A model generated the notes under the pieces. The model was not told the origin of the DNA. It made no database searches and saw only the letters and a list, made by a program, of their open reading frames with translations. From NCBI GenBank assembly GCA_017307315.1, contig JAFKFF010000220.1:1922-24589 (forward strand): 22,668 bases of DNA, read 5' to 3'. Position numbers and translations under genes: made by a program. Positions 21,376 to 22,668 of the stretch are shown piece by piece. Position 1 is the stretch's first letter; every line of letters starts with the position of its first letter. Origin of the DNA: Alphaproteobacteria bacterium (GTDB taxonomy: Bacteria; Pseudomonadota; Alphaproteobacteria; Micropepsales; Micropepsaceae).

Positions 21376-22610
21376 TCGACGCCGTTCCGGACAAGGTACG
21401 CGCGCTGGACGAGGGCGACGCCCTGGCCTCCTTCCGCGCGCGTTTCGCGCTCCCGCCCGGCGTCATCTATCTCGACGGCAATTCCCTGGGTGCCTTGCCG
21501 GCGCAAACGCCGGCCCGTCTCGATGCCGTGGTACGGCGGGAATGGGGCGAAGGACTGATCCGCAGCTGGAACCGGCATGACTGGATCGGTGCATCCCGCC
21601 GCGTCGGCGACAAGATCGCCAAATTGATCGGCGCCAAGCCGGGCGAGGTGGTGGTGGCCGATTCCACCTCCGTCAATATCTTCAAGCTGCTGATGGCGGC
21701 GGTTGCGGCCCGGCCCGGCCGCAACGTCATTCTTTCGGAAGCGGGAAATTTCCCGACCGACCTCTATATCGCGCAAGGCGTCGTTTCCCTGTTGCCGCGG
21801 CTTTCGCTGAAGGCCGTGACGCCGGACGATCTCGTTCCAGCGATCGACGAAGATGTCGCCGTTATCCTTCTCACCCATGTTCACTACAAGACCGGCCGCC
21901 AATACGACATGGCCGCCGTCACGCGTCGCGCCCATGAAAAGGGCGCACTGGTGATATGGGACCTGAGCCACAGCGCCGGCGCCGTTCCGGTCGATCTCGG
22001 CGCGGCCGGCGCCGACATGGCGGTGGGGTGCGGTTACAAATATCTCAATGGCGGGCCGGGTGCGCCGGCCTTTCTCTATGCCGCGGAACGCCTTCAGGGC
22101 GAACTGGCGTCGCCGGTCACCGGCTGGCTGGGGCACGCTGCGCCATTCGAATTTTCCGATGCCTTCCAGCCGGCATCCGGCATCGGCCGCTTTCTCAGCG
22201 GAACCCCGCCGATCCTGGGCCTGGCGGCGCTGGAAGCGGGCGTCGACCTGACGGCGGAGGCGCCGGCCGCGATCCTGTTCGAAAAATCCCGCGGGCTTTG
22301 CGCGCTTTTCATCGAGACGGTCGAGGCGTTCGCGCGGGATCACGATCTGGAAATCGTCACGCCGCTGGATGCCGGCGCGCGCGGGAGCCATGTCTCGCTC
22401 CGCCATGCGCACAGCTATCCGGTCATGCAGGCCTTGATCGCGGATGGCGTGATCGGGGATTTTCGCGCGCCCGACATCATGCGTTTCGGCTTTGCGCCAC
22501 TTTATTTGCGCCATGCCGATGTCTGGCGGGCGGCGAATCTTCTGCGCGACATCCTGGCCAGCGGCCGGTGGGACGCGCCCGCGTTCAAAACCCGCGCCCA
22601 GGTGACGTGA
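21372..22610 (+). CDS. kynU: Kynureninase
   Basis: This 412-residue PLP enzyme cleaves L-kynurenine to anthranilate and L-alanine. It begins with the family's YLDGNSLGALP after about 30 residues. Cofactor residues are visible: Asp197 in IWDLSHSAG with His200, and the Schiff-base Lys223 in GCGYKYLNGGPGAP. The C-terminal RFGFAPLYLRHADVW is also typical. Its ATG overlaps the permease stop codon in ATGA, with no ribosome binding site needed if translation is coupled. Length is normal. With KynB it makes two steps of tryptophan breakdown; the first enzyme, tryptophan 2,3-dioxygenase, is not within the window. Confidence 0.96.
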   Translation: MIDAVPDKVRALDEGDALASFRARFALPPGVIYLDGNSLGALPAQTPARLDAVVRREWGEGLIRSWNRHDWIGASRRVGDKIAKLIGAKPGEVVVADSTSVNIFKLLMAAVAARPGRNVILSEAGNFPTDLYIAQGVVSLLPRLSLKAVTPDDLVPAIDEDVAVILLTHVHYKTGRQYDMAAVTRRAHEKGALVIWDLSHSAGAVPVDLGAAGADMAVGCGYKYLNGGPGAPAFLYAAERLQGELASPVTGWLGHAAPFEFSDAFQPASGIGRFLSGTPPILGLAALEAGVDLTAEAPAAILFEKSRGLCALFIETVEAFARDHDLEIVTPLDAGARGSHVSLRHAHSYPVMQALIADGVIGDFRAPDIMRFGFAPLYLRHADVWRAANLLRDILASGRWDAPAFKTRAQVT

Positions 22611-22612
22611 TT

Positions 22613-22668
22613 TTAAGCCGGCTTTTTCGGCCTGGCGGTCATATTTTCGGCGCGCGGCTCGAATTCGG
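22613..22668 (-). CDS. Possible 3' end of a convergent gene, cut by the window edge
   Basis: On the minus strand one frame is open from the window edge to a TAA at 22615-22613 and would end in EFEPRAENMTARPKKPA. The stop lies two bases beyond the kynU stop codon, a plausible layout for a convergent gene. Eighteen codons are too few to identify a family, and chance is a real alternative. Confidence 0.2.
   Translation of the reverse strand, partial: EFEPRAENMTARPKKPA

Noticed and set aside
1..22668. Mobile elements, CRISPR arrays, tRNA genes, attachment sites
   Set aside because: No transposase or integrase protein, no regularly spaced repeats, and no tRNA-like cloverleaf were recognised on either strand by eye.

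Overview
The window is GC-rich DNA with tightly packed genes and no gene-free stretch longer than about 235 bases. I count 14 complete protein genes plus one doubtful fragment at the right edge. I see no tRNA, rRNA, insertion sequence, phage gene, integrase or CRISPR array. The make-up suggests a Gram-negative, probably an alphaproteobacterium: a TonB-dependent receptor, Tat-exported enzymes, a DUF748/AsmA-like envelope protein, and a feoAB operon with a TTGCGA-N5-TCGCAA Fur-type operator. I cannot name the genus. This is judged from gene content and base composition, not from a search.

Left (81-6246, + strand): an outer-membrane TonB-dependent receptor, a Tat-type exported M19 dipeptidase and an exported CocE/NonD-type serine hydrolase. 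Together they look like a route for taking up a peptide- or amide-like compound across the outer membrane and hydrolysing it in the periplasm. The substrate is unknown. A strong hairpin lies between the first two genes, and a twofold TTGTCCAA repeat lies in front of the third.

Middle-left (6261-8557, +): a PadR-family regulator whose promoter carries a perfect dyad and whose start codon appears leaderless. It overlaps a polytopic membrane protein with an N-terminal segment resembling the permease-prefix region. A three-helix membrane protein that I cannot assign follows. This cassette is the least explained part of the window.

Centre (8722-11827, +): feoA and feoB, a ferrous iron uptake system behind a Fur-like palindrome, then a YpfJ-type zinc metallopeptidase whose ribosome binding site lies inside a hairpin. 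A perfect 15-bp stem separates it from two minus-strand genes: a Tat-exported dienelactone-hydrolase-like enzyme (11874-12740) and a 4HBT-type acyl-CoA thioesterase (12882-13373).

Right (13538-22610, +): a large DUF748 protein with three recognisable internal repeats, an M20 carboxypeptidase G2-like peptidase, then an MFS transporter, kynurenine formamidase (kynB), an AroP-like amino acid permease and kynureninase (kynU). The last four run close together, and the permease and kynU overlap in an ATGA. They form a kynurenine catabolic cluster yielding formate, anthranilate and alanine, with its own transporters. Tryptophan 2,3-dioxygenase is not in the window. The last 56 bases may hold the 3' end of a convergent gene.
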